Of a stretch of DNA of 64,000 nt, positions 26,056 through 35,254 are shown piece after piece. Under the pieces are notes generated by a model. It searched no databases and was not told the DNA's origin. It saw only the letters and a list, made by a program, of their open reading frames with translations. Source of the DNA: Allobosea sp. CS1GBMeth4. GTDB lineage: Bacteria; Pseudomonadota; Alphaproteobacteria; Rhizobiales; Beijerinckiaceae. The stretch lies in the NCBI RefSeq assembly GCF_900185715.1, contig NZ_FYAS01000015.1:35282-99281 (forward strand), in the 5' to 3' direction. The first letter of the stretch is position 1. Every line of letters starts with the position of its first letter. A program made the translations under genes and the position numbers.

Positions 26056-26793
26056 ATGACCTTGGCGATCACAACTCCTGAGACACGCAGCCCGGCGGCG
26101 ATCAGGGCGCAGATGCGGCAGAACGCCTTCCAGGCGGCGCGCCGGCATTCCGTGCTCGTGCGCCTGTTGCGGCGCCTGATCCCGGTGGGAGCGGGGGTCG
26201 CGGTCGTCGGCCTGATCGTCGTCCCGTTCCTCAGCCCGCTGCGTCAGGCCGGCAATCTCTCGCTGGGCGGCATCAGCCTGTCCGGCGGCAAGGTGGTGAT
26301 GGAAGCGCCGAAGCTCGCCGGCTACCGCAAGGACAACAGCCCCTACGAGGTCACGGCCGACTCGGCGCTGCAGGATGTGCGCAATCCGACGCAGATCGAG
26401 CTGGTCAAGATGACGGCGCGGGTGCTGATGAAATCGGAGGGCTGGATCAACATCAACGCCCGGAGCGGCCATTTCGATCAGCAGAAGGAGAAGCTGAAGC
26501 TGGTCGACGACGTGAAGATCCGCACCGATTCGGGTTATGACATCCGCATGCGCACGGCCGATGTCGACTTCAAGGGCGGCACGGTCAATTCGCGGGAGCC
26601 GGTCAAGGTCAACCTCGGCACGACCACGGTCGACGCCGATACGCTCGACGTGAAGGACAACGGCGCGCTCATCAGCTTCGAAGGGCGGGTGCATGTGCTG
26701 ATCGAGAACGCGCCGGCGCGCAGCCTGGCCGGGCCGGAGCGCGAGGGCAGCACGCCCGATCTCGAAGCCGTCCGCCCGGCTGCGAAGCCGTGA
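26056..26793 (+). CDS. lptC: LPS export ABC transporter periplasmic protein LptC
   Basis: 245 residues. One N-terminal membrane anchor (LIPVGAGVAVVGLIVVPFL, about 40-60) is followed by a periplasmic beta-jellyroll (ISLSGGKVVMEAPKLAGYRK, YEVTADSALQDV, DVKIRTDSGYDIRMRTADVD). LptC bridges the LptBFG ATPase complex and LptA. The gene order lptC-lptA-lptB-rpoN is the conserved alphaproteobacterial arrangement. Sequence identity within this family is low, so context carries much of the call. Confidence 0.88.
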   Translation: MTLAITTPETRSPAAIRAQMRQNAFQAARRHSVLVRLLRRLIPVGAGVAVVGLIVVPFLSPLRQAGNLSLGGISLSGGKVVMEAPKLAGYRKDNSPYEVTADSALQDVRNPTQIELVKMTARVLMKSEGWININARSGHFDQQKEKLKLVDDVKIRTDSGYDIRMRTADVDFKGGTVNSREPVKVNLGTTTVDADTLDVKDNGALISFEGRVHVLIENAPARSLAGPEREGSTPDLEAVRPAAKP

Positions 26794-26834
26794 GACCCTC
26801 GCATCGCGCCCTATGGATCAATGACGGATCGCCC

Positions 26835-27533
26835 ATGAAACCGCTCGTTCTCGCTCTTGCCGCCTTGATCGCGCCCGCTCTGTCCGCCGCGTCGCTCGCC
26901 CAGCAGCCGCCGGCGCGATCCGGCGCGGCGCCTGCCGCTGCGAGCACGGCGCCGGCCAAGCCGGCCAAGGCGCGCGGCGGCGCGCCGGGCTCGCCTTTCG
27001 GCGGCATGGGCGGCGACAGCAAGGAGCCGATCAAGATCGACGCGAACAAGCTCGACGTGCTCGACAAGGACAACAAGGCGGTCTTTTCCGGCAATGTCGT
27101 CGCGGTGCAGGGCGAGACGACGGTGCGCTGCTCGGTCATGACGGTGTTCTACGAAGGCCGCGGCCAGGGCGGGACGCCGAAGCCGGCCCAGCCGGCCGCT
27201 CAGGGGCAGAGCCAGGCCAATGACGGCGCGATCAAGCGCATCGAATGCACCGGCCCGGTCACCGTGGTCTCGAAGACCCAGGCCGCGACCTCGGACAATG
27301 CCGTCTTCGACCGCGCCAACAACAAGGTGATCATGACCGGCAATGTCGCGCTGAACGACGGCCCGAACATCACCCGCGGCGATCAGCTCGTCTACGATAC
27401 CCAGACCGGTGTCGCCAACGTCACCTCGAAGGGGCGGGTCCAGGGCTTCTTCGTGCCGAATTCGGGCGAGGCCGGCAAGGACGGCAAGGACAGCAAGGCG
27501 GGGGCCAAGCCGGCTGCCGCTCCGACCAACTGA
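26835..27533 (+). CDS. lptA: LPS transport periplasmic protein LptA
   Basis: 232 residues from the ATG at 26835, chosen because it gives a clean signal peptide (MKPLVLALAALIAPALSAAS); an overlapping GTG at 26790 would bury it. An Ala/Pro-rich stretch is followed by the LptA/OstA beta-jellyroll: IKIDANKLDVLDKDNKAVFSG, VTVVSKTQAATSDNAVFD, NKVIMTGNVALNDG. LptA oligomers carry LPS across the periplasm. The C-terminal 30 residues are Lys/Gly/Asp repeats (KDGKDSKAG). Confidence 0.9.
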   Translation: MKPLVLALAALIAPALSAASLAQQPPARSGAAPAAASTAPAKPAKARGGAPGSPFGGMGGDSKEPIKIDANKLDVLDKDNKAVFSGNVVAVQGETTVRCSVMTVFYEGRGQGGTPKPAQPAAQGQSQANDGAIKRIECTGPVTVVSKTQAATSDNAVFDRANNKVIMTGNVALNDGPNITRGDQLVYDTQTGVANVTSKGRVQGFFVPNSGEAGKDGKDSKAGAKPAAAPTN

Positions 27534-27636
27534 ATCACCTGCGGCAGGGGCGGCCGCAGGAAGGCGTTGCCAGCCGGGCGCGCCTCGCATACCAGAGCGG
27601 ACCCATGTCGAACGTCAGCAGCGTGCGTTTCTCCCT

Positions 27637-28551
27637 GTGACGATATCCCTTTCCCCGCCTCCCGAGGCTGCCGCGCAGGCGCAGTCGAACGCGGCGCGTC
27701 CGGCCCGGGCGCCGGCGGCGCGCGGCGGCCTCTTCGCCAGGCTCGGCGGACTCTTTGGCCGCGGCAGGAGTGAGCCCGAGGCCGAGGACGACGCCCGGCC
27801 CGGCCGCATCGCGAGCGCTGTCGGCGGGGCCGGCATCCTCGCCGTCAGCGGCCTGCGCAAGAGTTACGGCGCCCGCAACGTGGTGAGCGAGGCCTCGCTC
27901 TATGTGCGCAATGGCGAGGCCGTCGGCCTGCTCGGGCCGAACGGCGCCGGCAAGACCACGATCTTCTACATGATCACCGGGCTGGTCAGCGCCGATATGG
28001 GCGTGATCTCGCTCGAGGGGAACGACATCACCAATCTGCCGATGTACCAGCGGGCGCGGCTCGGCATCGGCTACCTGCCGCAGGAAGCCTCGATCTTCCG
28101 CGGGCTCTCGGTCGAGGACAACATCCGCGCCGTGCTCGAGGTGGTCGAGCCCAACCGCAAGAAGCGCGAGCGCGAGCTCGACAAGCTGCTCGACGAATTC
28201 AACATCGCCCGTCTGCGCAAGGCCCCGTCGATCGCGCTTTCGGGCGGCGAGCGCCGGCGCTGCGAGATCGCCCGCGCGCTCGCCGGGCGGCCGTCCTTCA
28301 TCCTGCTCGACGAGCCCTTCGCCGGCATCGACCCGATCGCGGTCGGCGACATCCAGGAGCTGGTGCGGCAATTGACCGATCGCGGCATCGGCGTGCTGAT
28401 CACCGACCACAATGTTCGCGAGACGCTCGGCCTGGTCGATCGCGCCTACATCATCCATTCCGGACGCGTGCTGACCGAGGGCTCCCCGGCCGAGATCATC
28501 GCCAACGCCGATGTGCGCCGCGTCTATCTCGGCGAGGATTTCCGCCTCTGA
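27637..28551 (+). CDS. lptB: LPS export ABC transporter ATP-binding protein LptB
   Basis: 304 residues from the GTG at 27637. The ATPase body (about 65-304) has Walker A GPNGAGKTT, PQEASIFRGLSVEDNIRAVLE, signature LSGGERRRCEIARAL, Walker B FILLDEPFAGIDP and the H-loop ITDHNV, all as in LptB. Odd: about 60 residues of Ala/Arg/Pro-rich, probably disordered N-terminal extension (GRGRSEPEAEDDARPGR) precede the conserved start, absent from the 241-residue E. coli protein. The GTG overlaps the stop of an 11-codon open frame. Confidence 0.9.
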   Translation: MTISLSPPPEAAAQAQSNAARPARAPAARGGLFARLGGLFGRGRSEPEAEDDARPGRIASAVGGAGILAVSGLRKSYGARNVVSEASLYVRNGEAVGLLGPNGAGKTTIFYMITGLVSADMGVISLEGNDITNLPMYQRARLGIGYLPQEASIFRGLSVEDNIRAVLEVVEPNRKKRERELDKLLDEFNIARLRKAPSIALSGGERRRCEIARALAGRPSFILLDEPFAGIDPIAVGDIQELVRQLTDRGIGVLITDHNVRETLGLVDRAYIIHSGRVLTEGSPAEIIANADVRRVYLGEDFRL

Positions 28552-28703
28552 CCTGGCAGGCGCTCGGCGCGCCCATGCTGCGGCGCATTAACGCCTTGGC
28601 TCGAAAGCGCGCAGGAGGCTTTGACGCCGCTGCGGCGCACGGCTAGTCTCGTTCGCAGGCAAGAACCGTGCCGAGTTGCCGCAGGTAAGGAGTCGGAGTC
28701 GCG

Positions 28704-30236
28704 ATGGCGATGATGCCACGCATGGAGCTGCGCCAGGGCCAGTCCCTGGTGATGACGCCGCAGCTGCTGCAGGCGATCAAGCTGCTTCAGCTCTCGCATC
28801 TGGAACTGCAGAGCTTCGTCGAGGGCGAGCTGGAGCGCAATCCGCTGCTCGAGCGCGGTGACGAGGCGCCGGAAGCGGCCGCGCCCGACGGCCAGGGCGA
28901 CAACCCGCTCGCGGCCGATGCCGAGACCTATGCCAGGGCCGAGAGCCTTAACACCCAGGAGGGGATCGAGGGCAGGCTCGGCACGGGGCTCGACAACGTC
29001 TTCCAGAACGAGCAGCCCAAGGCGGCGCGCCTGGAGACGCAAGGGGCGGACAGCCTGCCGATCACCGGCGGCGCCTATGGCAGCTCCGGCGGCTCCTTCG
29101 ACGAGGGGCCCGAAGGTTTCGAGAGCGGCCTGACCGGCGAGATCTCGCTGCACGACCATCTCAGCGCCCAGCTCGACCTCGCCGTGACCGCGCCGGCGGA
29201 GCGGCTGATCGGCCGTCATATCATCGACGGCGTCGACGATTCCGGCTACCTGACCGAGCCGCTCGCCGACATTGCCGAGCGCCTCGGCGTCGACCTTGCC
29301 CGGGTCGAGCAGGTCCTCGCCATCGTCCAGGGCTTCGATCCGAGCGGTGTCGCCGCCCGCGACGTCGGCGAATGCCTGGCGATCCAGTTGCGTGACCGCG
29401 ACCGCTACGATCCCGCCATGCAGGCCCTGATCGCCAACCTGCCGCTCGTCGCCAGGCGCGACTATGCCGCCCTGAAGCGGATCTGCGGTGTCGACGACGA
29501 GGATATCGCCGACATGGTCGCCGAGCTCCGGCGGCTCGATCCCAAGCCCGGGCGCGCTTTCGGCGGCTCCGCGGCCGAGACCGTGGTGCCGGACGTCTTC
29601 ATCCGCGCCGCGCCGGACGGATCCTGGCTGGTCGACCTCAACCCCGACACGCTGCCGCGGGTGCTGGTCAACCAGACCTACCACGCCCGCGTCTCGAAGG
29701 CGGCCCGCAACGACGCGGACAAGGCCTTCATCGCCGAATGCCTGCAGACGGCGAACTGGCTGACGCGCTCGCTCGAGCAGCGCGCCCGCACCATCCTCAA
29801 GGTCGCCAGCGAGATCGTGCGCCAGCAGGACGGCTTCTTCGCCCATGGCGTCGAGCACCTGCGTCCGCTCAACCTGAAGACCGTCGCCGATGCGATCGGC
29901 ATGCATGAATCGACGGTGTCGCGCGTCACCTCCAACAAGTACCTCGCCTGTTCGCGGGGGGTGTTCGAGATGAAGTACTTCTTCTCGGCCGCGATCGCCG
30001 CAACCGGCTATGGCGAGGCTCATTCGGCCGAGGCCGTGCGCCACCGCATCAGGCAGATGATCGACGAGGAGGCGCCGGGTGACGTGCTCTCCGACGACGC
30101 CATCGTCGTCAGGCTGAAGGCGAACGGGATCGATATCGCCCGCCGGACCGTTGCGAAATATCGGGAATCGCTGCGGATTCCATCCTCCATGGAGCGGCGC
30201 CGGGAAAAGGCGGCGATGGCGCTCGCCTTACGCTGA
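28704..30236 (+). CDS. rpoN: RNA polymerase sigma-54 factor
   Basis: 510 residues, TAAGGAG ribosome site upstream. Region I is Gln/Leu-rich (MELRQGQSLVMTPQLLQAIKL), an acidic region II follows, and the C-terminus carries the helix-turn-helix (HESTVSRVTSNKYL) and the RpoN box ARRTVAKYRE (about 478-487) that reads the -24 element. It directs transcription of nitrogen and other genes with AAA+ activators. hpf and ptsN follow on the same strand. Confidence 0.96.
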   Translation: MAMMPRMELRQGQSLVMTPQLLQAIKLLQLSHLELQSFVEGELERNPLLERGDEAPEAAAPDGQGDNPLAADAETYARAESLNTQEGIEGRLGTGLDNVFQNEQPKAARLETQGADSLPITGGAYGSSGGSFDEGPEGFESGLTGEISLHDHLSAQLDLAVTAPAERLIGRHIIDGVDDSGYLTEPLADIAERLGVDLARVEQVLAIVQGFDPSGVAARDVGECLAIQLRDRDRYDPAMQALIANLPLVARRDYAALKRICGVDDEDIADMVAELRRLDPKPGRAFGGSAAETVVPDVFIRAAPDGSWLVDLNPDTLPRVLVNQTYHARVSKAARNDADKAFIAECLQTANWLTRSLEQRARTILKVASEIVRQQDGFFAHGVEHLRPLNLKTVADAIGMHESTVSRVTSNKYLACSRGVFEMKYFFSAAIAATGYGEAHSAEAVRHRIRQMIDEEAPGDVLSDDAIVVRLKANGIDIARRTVAKYRESLRIPSSMERRREKAAMALALR

Positions 30237-30261
30237 GAACAGCGGTCTTCACGCTGTCCGG

Positions 30262-30292
30262 CCCGCCGGCGCCGCGGCGCGGCACCGGCGGG
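30262..30292. terminator. GC-rich hairpin after rpoN (terminator-like, no U run)
   Basis: CCCGCCGG at 30262-30269 pairs with CCGGCGGG at 30285-30292, and the loop contains a further GCGCC / GGCGC-type pairing. No T run follows, so it may stabilise the mRNA end instead of terminating. Confidence 0.4.
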
Positions 30293-30344
30293 AGACCGCC
30301 CGCTTCCCCGCCATGCAGCCCGTGCAGCGCTGCCGGGCGGCTCA

Positions 30345-30373
30345 TTGACAACCCCGCGGGCCCGTCCTTACCT
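30345..30373 (+). promoter_or_regulatory. Candidate sigma-70 promoter of hpf
   Basis: A consensus TTGACA at 30345-30350 and TTACCT at 30368-30373 with a 17-base spacer, about 50 bases upstream of the hpf start. The -10 is weak. Confidence 0.45.
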
Positions 30374-30423
30374 CCTCAGGATGGTCGGTGACTGACCATG
30401 GCGACAAGAAGGGGAAGCAGTCC

Positions 30424-31011
30424 ATGAGCTTGCGAATCTCCGGCAAGAATCTCGACGTGGGCGCCGCCCTGCGAGGACAAGCCGAGGCCAGGGTCGCCGC
30501 GGCGCTCAGCAAGTACTACGAGGGCGGCTACCAGGGGCACATCACCGTCGGCAAGGACGGTACCGCCTTCAAGACCGATGGTGTCCTGCATCTCTCCTCG
30601 GGCATCACGCTCGAAGCCTCCGCCACCGCGCACGACGCCTATGCCAGCCTCGACAAGATGGCCGAGCGCATCGAGAAGCGCCTGCGTCGGTACAAGCGCC
30701 GGTTGAAGGACCGCGCCGCGACGGCCAATGGGCGCGAGCCGCTGATGGAAATCCCCAGCTACGTGATCGCCGCCCCCGACGACGATGTCGAGGAGCACGA
30801 AGTCGAGCATGCCGGGGAAAACCCGGTGATCGTGGCGGAATCGACCAAATCCCTGCATCAGATGACGGTCGGCGACGCCGTGGCCGAGCTCGATCTGACC
30901 GGCGCCCCTGTGGTTATCTTCCGCCATGCTGGCAATGGCCGCATGAACGTCGTATACCGCCGCCGCGACGGCAATATCGGCTGGATCGATCCGCCGGCTT
31001 CTCTTTCTTGA
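30424..31011 (+). CDS. hpf: Ribosome hibernation-promoting factor, long form
   Basis: 195 residues from the ATG at 30424. The N-terminal S30AE domain (SLRISGKNLDVGAALRGQAEARV) binds the 30S decoding site; the C-terminal domain (PVVIFRHAGNGRMNVVYRRRDGNIG, about 160-190) mediates 100S dimerisation and marks the long form. Between rpoN and ptsN, the usual order, linking stationary-phase ribosome silencing with nitrogen regulation. Confidence 0.93.
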   Translation: MSLRISGKNLDVGAALRGQAEARVAAALSKYYEGGYQGHITVGKDGTAFKTDGVLHLSSGITLEASATAHDAYASLDKMAERIEKRLRRYKRRLKDRAATANGREPLMEIPSYVIAAPDDDVEEHEVEHAGENPVIVAESTKSLHQMTVGDAVAELDLTGAPVVIFRHAGNGRMNVVYRRRDGNIGWIDPPASLS

Positions 31012-31095
31012 AGTCCCGCCGCTGATGGAACTCTGGCACCGGCCGGGATGCCGGTGGTGCCTGCGCTCCGGCACGGGACATGCATGGATTGGCCT

Positions 31096-31557
31096 ATGAC
31101 GCTGACCGATCTTCTCCGGCCGGACGCGGTGATCTCGCCGCTGCGTGCCAACAGCAAGAAGCAGGCACTTCAGGAACTGGCTCAGCATGCCGCCATGCTG
31201 ACCGGCCTGCCCGAGCGCGAGCTGTTCGAGGCCCTGCTGCAGCGCGAGCGCCTGGGCTCGACCGGCATTGGCGACGGGATCGCGATTCCGCATGGCCGCA
31301 TGGCCGGTATCGACCGGCTCATCGGCCTGTTCGCGCGGGCCGAGAAGCCGATCGACTTCGAGGCGCTGGACGGCCAGCCGGTCGACATCATCTTCGTCCT
31401 GATCGCGCCGGAAGGGGCGGGCGCGGACCATCTCAAGGCGCTCGCCCGGGTGGCGCGCGTGCTGCGGAACCAGGCCGTGCTGGAGCAGGTGCGCCACGCC
31501 CACGACCCGGCCGCGATCTACGCCATCCTGGCCGAGACCGCCGCCAAGGCGGCCTGA
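31096..31557 (+). CDS. ptsN: PTS IIA-like nitrogen regulatory protein
   Basis: 153 residues from the ATG at 31096; an ATG four codons earlier is possible. The phospho-acceptor His is in GDGIAIPHGRM (His66). The domain (ALQELAQHAAMLTGL, FARAEKPIDFEALDGQPVDIIFVLIAP) is the EIIA-fructose fold. PtsN receives phosphate from EI-Ntr/NPr and modulates potassium uptake and stress responses. ptsP and ptsO are not in the window. Confidence 0.93.
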   Translation: MTLTDLLRPDAVISPLRANSKKQALQELAQHAAMLTGLPERELFEALLQRERLGSTGIGDGIAIPHGRMAGIDRLIGLFARAEKPIDFEALDGQPVDIIFVLIAPEGAGADHLKALARVARVLRNQAVLEQVRHAHDPAAIYAILAETAAKAA

Positions 31558-31701
31558 CCGGCGGGCCGGGCTTCGGCCCATTCCCTGGAATGATCACAGT
31601 CTGGGCTTGGAGGCCTTGCGCCGAGCGGCTATGACGCGGCCGACCTCGCGAGCACCGCGCGTCCCGCGCATGGCGCCGCTCAACCGCCGGAGCACCGCCC
31701 G

Positions 31702-33318
31702 ATGGCCTACACCCATGTCGATCTCTTCCCGCTCGGCGAGGACAGGACGCCCTATCGCTCGCTCGGCAGCGAGGGGGTCACGGTCGAGACCGTCGGCGGC
31801 CGCGAGGTGCTGAACGTCTCGCGCGAGGCGATCCGGCGGCTGTCCGAGCAGGCCTTCATCGACATCAACCATCTGCTGCGTCCCGGCCATCTCGCCCAGC
31901 TCGCCAGGATCCTCGACGATCCCGAGGCGACGGCGAACGACCGTTTCGTCGCCTACGACCTGCTCAAGAACGCCAACATCGCCGCGGGCGGCGTGCTGCC
32001 GATGTGCCAGGACACCGGCACGGCGATCATCATGGCCAAGAAGGGCCGCAAGGTCTGGACGGACGGGGACGACGAGGCGGCGCTCGGCGAGGGCGTCTAC
32101 GACGCCTATCTCAAGCGCAATCTGCGCTATTCCCAGGTCGCGCCGCTCTCCATGTTCGAGGAGAAGAACACCGCGACCAACCTGCCGGCGCAGATCGACA
32201 TCTATGCCGAGGGCGAGGACGCCTACAAGTTCCTGTTCGTCGCCAAGGGCGGCGGCTCGGCCAACAAGACCTTCCTCTACCAGGCGACGCCCTCGCTCCT
32301 GACCAAGGACCGGATGATGGCCTTCCTGAAGGAGAAGATCCTGACGCTCGGCACCGCCGCCTGCCCGCCCTATCACCTCGCCATCGTCATCGGCGGCACC
32401 TCGGCCGAGCAGAATCTCAAGACCGTCAAGCTCGCCTCGACCAAATATCTCGACGCGCTGCCGACCAAGGGCTCGCCCTCCGGCCATGCCTTCCGCGACA
32501 TCGAGATGGAAGAGGAGGTCCACAGGTTGACGCAGGCGCTCGGCGTCGGCGCCCAGTTCGGCGGCAAGTATTTCTGCCATGACGTGCGCGTCGTCCGCCT
32601 GCCGCGCCATGGCGCCTCGCTGCCGATCGGGCTCGGCGTCTCCTGCTCGGCCGACCGCCAGGCCAAGGGCAAGATCACCAGGGACGGCATCTTCCTCGAG
32701 GCGCTGGAGACCGATCCGTCGAAATACCTGCCGGAGATCGACGAGGACAGGCTCGGCGGCGACGTCGTCAGGATCGACCTGAACCGGCCGATGAGCGAGA
32801 TTCTCGCCACATTGAGCCGGTACCCGGTCAAGACCCGTCTCTCGCTGACCGGCACGATCATCGTCGCGCGCGATGCCGCCCATGCCAAGATCCGCGAACG
32901 GCTGGAGCGCGGCGAGGGCATGCCCGACTATTTCAAGAATCACCCGGTCTATTACGCCGGCCCGGCCAAGACGCCGGCGGGCTTCGCCTCCGGCTCCTTC
33001 GGCCCGACCACGGCTGGCCGGATGGATTCCTTCGTCGACCAGTTCCAGTCCTTCGGCGGCTCGATGGTGATGCTGGCCAAGGGCAACCGCTCGGCTCAGG
33101 TTCGCGAGGCCTGCAAGGCCCATGGCGGCTTCTATCTCGGCTCGATCGGCGGCCCGGCGGCGCGCCTCGCCCAGGACTGCATCCGCAAGGTCGAGGTGCT
33201 GGAATATCCCGAGCTCGGCATGGAGGCGGTCTGGAAGATCGATGTCGAGGATTTCCCGGCCTTCATCGTCATCGACGACAAGGGCAACGACTTTTTCAAG
33301 GAGCTGAACCTCGGATGA
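31702..33318 (+). CDS. Fumarate hydratase, class I (Fe-S)
   Basis: 538 residues, full length for the class I single-chain enzyme (FumA/FumB). Cluster cysteines are in [14 protein letters not shown] (about 102), [16 protein letters not shown] (about 219) and [13 protein letters not shown] (about 315). Catalytic loop GQDTG-like QDTGTA and C-terminal [23 protein letters not shown] also fit. It interconverts fumarate and malate in the TCA cycle. Its stop overlaps the next gene by ATGA. Confidence 0.94.
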   Translation: MAYTHVDLFPLGEDRTPYRSLGSEGVTVETVGGREVLNVSREAIRRLSEQAFIDINHLLRPGHLAQLARILDDPEATANDRFVAYDLLKNANIAAGGVLPMCQDTGTAIIMAKKGRKVWTDGDDEAALGEGVYDAYLKRNLRYSQVAPLSMFEEKNTATNLPAQIDIYAEGEDAYKFLFVAKGGGSANKTFLYQATPSLLTKDRMMAFLKEKILTLGTAACPPYHLAIVIGGTSAEQNLKTVKLASTKYLDALPTKGSPSGHAFRDIEMEEEVHRLTQALGVGAQFGGKYFCHDVRVVRLPRHGASLPIGLGVSCSADRQAKGKITRDGIFLEALETDPSKYLPEIDEDRLGGDVVRIDLNRPMSEILATLSRYPVKTRLSLTGTIIVARDAAHAKIRERLERGEGMPDYFKNHPVYYAGPAKTPAGFASGSFGPTTAGRMDSFVDQFQSFGGSMVMLAKGNRSAQVREACKAHGGFYLGSIGGPAARLAQDCIRKVEVLEYPELGMEAVWKIDVEDFPAFIVIDDKGNDFFKELNLG

Positions 33319-33647
33319 TCGCTCGCGTCGTTGTCGCCGCCCTGCTGGTCCTGGCGCCTGGCCTGGCGCCGGCGCAGCCTCGTCCCGTTCCGGCGACCTG
33401 CACGCGCGACCTGTTCCAGAACGAGGCGGCGATGCGCCAGCGGCAATACCGCATGCAGCAGGTCGCCAGTGCCGACCAGGCGACGCAGTGCGCGGCCTGG
33501 CGCGACCATGTCGCCTTCATGCAGAAGGCACGCTCGGTCTTCGCCACCTGCCAGACCGGCCGTGAGCGCGAGGAGAACGTCGCCCAGATGGACCAGTCTC
33601 TGGCCGATTATCGTGTGTTGCTCGCCAATCGCTGCGGGCGGCGCTAG
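33315..33647 (+). CDS. Small periplasmic protein of unknown function
   Basis: 110 residues. Signal peptide [21 protein letters not shown], then a short mature chain with four cysteines (CTRDLF, QCAAWR, TCQTGRE, NRCGRR) and helix-rich polar sequence. I do not recognise the family. The start overlaps the fumarase stop (ATGA), so the genes are co-translated, but no functional link is evident. Confidence 0.7.
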   Translation: MIARVVVAALLVLAPGLAPAQPRPVPATCTRDLFQNEAAMRQRQYRMQQVASADQATQCAAWRDHVAFMQKARSVFATCQTGREREENVAQMDQSLADYRVLLANRCGRR

Positions 33648-33668
33648 CGTCGAGGACCGGAACCGATC

Positions 33669-33810
33669 CGTCATTCCGGGGCTTCGCGCAGCGAAGAGCC
33701 CGGAACCCATGAACACGACGCTGGACGGTGGGCGCTGCATGAGCCGCGTCATTATTCTCGTCGTGGGCATGGGTTCCGGGCTCGGGCCTGCGGCCCGCCC
33801 CGGAAAGACG
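33669..33810. repeat. Dispersed palindromic repeat, family B, copy 1
   Basis: Begins CGTCATTCCGGGGCTTCGCG and ends GCCCGCCCCGGAAAGACG. Inner arms AGCCCGGAACCCATGA and CATGGGTTCCGGGCT are inverted around a spacer of about 60 bases, so the whole element can fold into one long imperfect hairpin. Sits between two genes on the plus strand. Confidence 0.75.
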
Positions 33811-33851
33811 CGCGTTTCCCCTCGATCGATTTTCAAACGAAGGGCGCCCGC

Positions 33852-34508
33852 ATGACCGGTCAGACAGAAAGCCCGCTCGGCATCGCCGTTCTGCCCGTGA
33901 CGCCGTTCCAGCAGAACTGCTCGATCGTCTGGTGCACGCGCACCCGGGAGGCGGTGGTCGTAGACCCGGGCGGCGACGTCGAGCGCATACGCGGTGCGTT
34001 GCGGGAACTCGGCGTCACGCCGGTCGCGATCTGGCTGACCCACGGCCATATCGACCATGCCGGCGGCGCGACCGAGCTCGCCGGCGGGCTCGCCCTGCCG
34101 ATCATCGGCCCGCACGAGGCCGACAGGTTCCTGCTCGAGGCGCTGCCGCAGCAGGGGCTCATGTTTGAGATGCGCGGCGTGCAGGCGGTGACGCCGACAC
34201 GCTGGCTCGCCGAGGGCGACACCGTCTCGGTCGGCGATATCGTCTTCTCCGTCCGGCACGTGCCGGGGCACACGCCGGGCCATGTCACCTTCTTCCAGAA
34301 GGAATTGCGCTTCCTGCTCGCCGGCGACACGCTCTTCGCCGGCTCGGTCGGCCGCACCGATTTTCCCTATGGCAGCCACGAAGACCTGATTGCCGGCATC
34401 ACCGGCAAGCTGCTGCCGCTCGGCGACGACGTCCAGTTCCTGCCGGGGCATGGCCCGGCGGGAACGCTCGGCGAGGAACGCCGGACCAATCCGTTCCTGC
34501 AGGGCTGA
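33852..34508 (+). CDS. MBL-fold metallohydrolase (glyoxalase II-like, YcbL type)
   Basis: 218 residues. The metallo-beta-lactamase motif is LTHGHIDHAGGATELAG (about 60-75), with later ligands in VPGHTPGHVTF (His, about 138) and LLAGDTLFAGSVGR (Asp, about 158) and FLPGHGPAGTLGEE (His, about 200). The short length without the glyoxalase II C-terminal domain matches E. coli YcbL, a type II glyoxalase-like thioesterase. Cytosolic; substrate unknown. Preceded by a family B repeat, so it is probably its own transcript. Confidence 0.88.
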   Translation: MTGQTESPLGIAVLPVTPFQQNCSIVWCTRTREAVVVDPGGDVERIRGALRELGVTPVAIWLTHGHIDHAGGATELAGGLALPIIGPHEADRFLLEALPQQGLMFEMRGVQAVTPTRWLAEGDTVSVGDIVFSVRHVPGHTPGHVTFFQKELRFLLAGDTLFAGSVGRTDFPYGSHEDLIAGITGKLLPLGDDVQFLPGHGPAGTLGEERRTNPFLQG

Positions 34509-34523
34509 GCCCCCGCAAGCCGC

Positions 34524-34868
34524 TCAGCCGGCGGCGAACTGGTCCCAGGCACGCAGCGCATCGGCCGCGTACATCAGCGCCGGGCCGCCGCCCATATAGA
34601 CGCTCATCGCCGCGACCTCGGCGATCTCCTCGCGCGTCGCGCCGAGACGGTGCAGGGCCTTGGCATGGAAGCCGATGCAGCCGTCGCAACGCTGCGTGAT
34701 GCCGATCGCCAGCGCGATCAATTCCTTCGTCTTGGCGTTGAGATGCCCGTCGGCCCCGGCGCTCTTGGCCAGCGCGCCGAAGGCCTGCATCGGCTCGGGC
34801 GTCAGTTTCCGCAGCTCGGCCATATAGGCGGAGATGTCGCGGGTGATCGCGATGTAGTCCTTGCTCAT
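34524..34868 (-). CDS. Carboxymuconolactone decarboxylase-family protein (AhpD-like)
   Basis: 114 residues. The AhpD-like core with the redox motif ITQRCDGCIGFHAKALHRLG (Cys-x-x-Cys-x3-His, about 62-70) suggests a thiol-based alkylhydroperoxidase or peroxide-reducing activity, not decarboxylase function. It is transcribed divergently from an ArsR regulator with two conserved cysteines; the 77-base gap is AT-rich (TATAAT at 34907-34912), suggesting that regulator controls this gene. Confidence 0.85.
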   Translation of the reverse strand: MSKDYIAITRDISAYMAELRKLTPEPMQAFGALAKSAGADGHLNAKTKELIALAIGITQRCDGCIGFHAKALHRLGATREEIAEVAAMSVYMGGGPALMYAADALRAWDQFAAG

Positions 34869-34945
34869 GGGAGGCCCTGCTGTTCGGCATTTACACTTGC
34901 GACAATTATAATATCATCAAAACAGCAATTGAGAAGAGGAGCGGC
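34869..34945. promoter_or_regulatory. AT-rich divergent regulatory region
   Basis: The only AT-rich gap nearby. It holds the palindromic core ATTATAAT and a TATAAT, plus a wide inverted repeat TGCTGTT / AACAGCA (34878-34884 and 34921-34927). A binding site for the adjacent ArsR regulator is likely here; I cannot place it exactly. Confidence 0.5.
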
Positions 34946-35254
34946 ATGGATCTGGCGGGCGAGATGGCAGGCAAGGCGGAGGCGGTGGCGGGCTTCGTCA
35001 AGGGGCTCGCCAACCCGCACCGTCTGCTGATCCTGTGTGCATTGTCGGCCGGCGAACGCAGCGTATCGGAGCTGATCGCCTTCACCGGCCTGGCGCAGAC
35101 CTCGATGTCGCAGCACCTGGCCAAGCTGAGAAGCGAGGGGATCGTCGAGTATCGCCGCGACCACCGCACGCTCCACTATCGGATCGTCCATCCGGCCGTG
35201 AGCGAGATCATGGCGGTGCTGTACGCCCATTTCTGCGGAGACGGCCGCTCGTGA
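34946..35254 (+). CDS. ArsR-family regulator, BigR/SqrR-like (two-cysteine persulfide sensor)
   Basis: 102 residues. Winged helix: KGLANPHRLLILCALSAGERS, QTSMSQHLAKLRSEGIV, then RRDHRTLHYRI. It lacks the ArsR metal-binding ELCVCDL motif, but has just two cysteines, Cys31 and Cys97. Their 66-residue separation equals that of the redox pair in SqrR and BigR, which form a sulfur bridge when reactive sulfur species rise. The partner gene is an AhpD-like CxxC protein, consistent with thiol or sulfur stress. An NarL-type persulfide dioxygenase is not in the window. Confidence 0.75.
   Translation: MDLAGEMAGKAEAVAGFVKGLANPHRLLILCALSAGERSVSELIAFTGLAQTSMSQHLAKLRSEGIVEYRRDHRTLHYRIVHPAVSEIMAVLYAHFCGDGRS

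Noticed and set aside
27604..27639. 11-codon leader frame (MSNVSSVRFSL) overlapping the lptB GTG
   Set aside because: It lacks a ribosome site and is short enough to occur by chance; only the GTGA overlap is suggestive.
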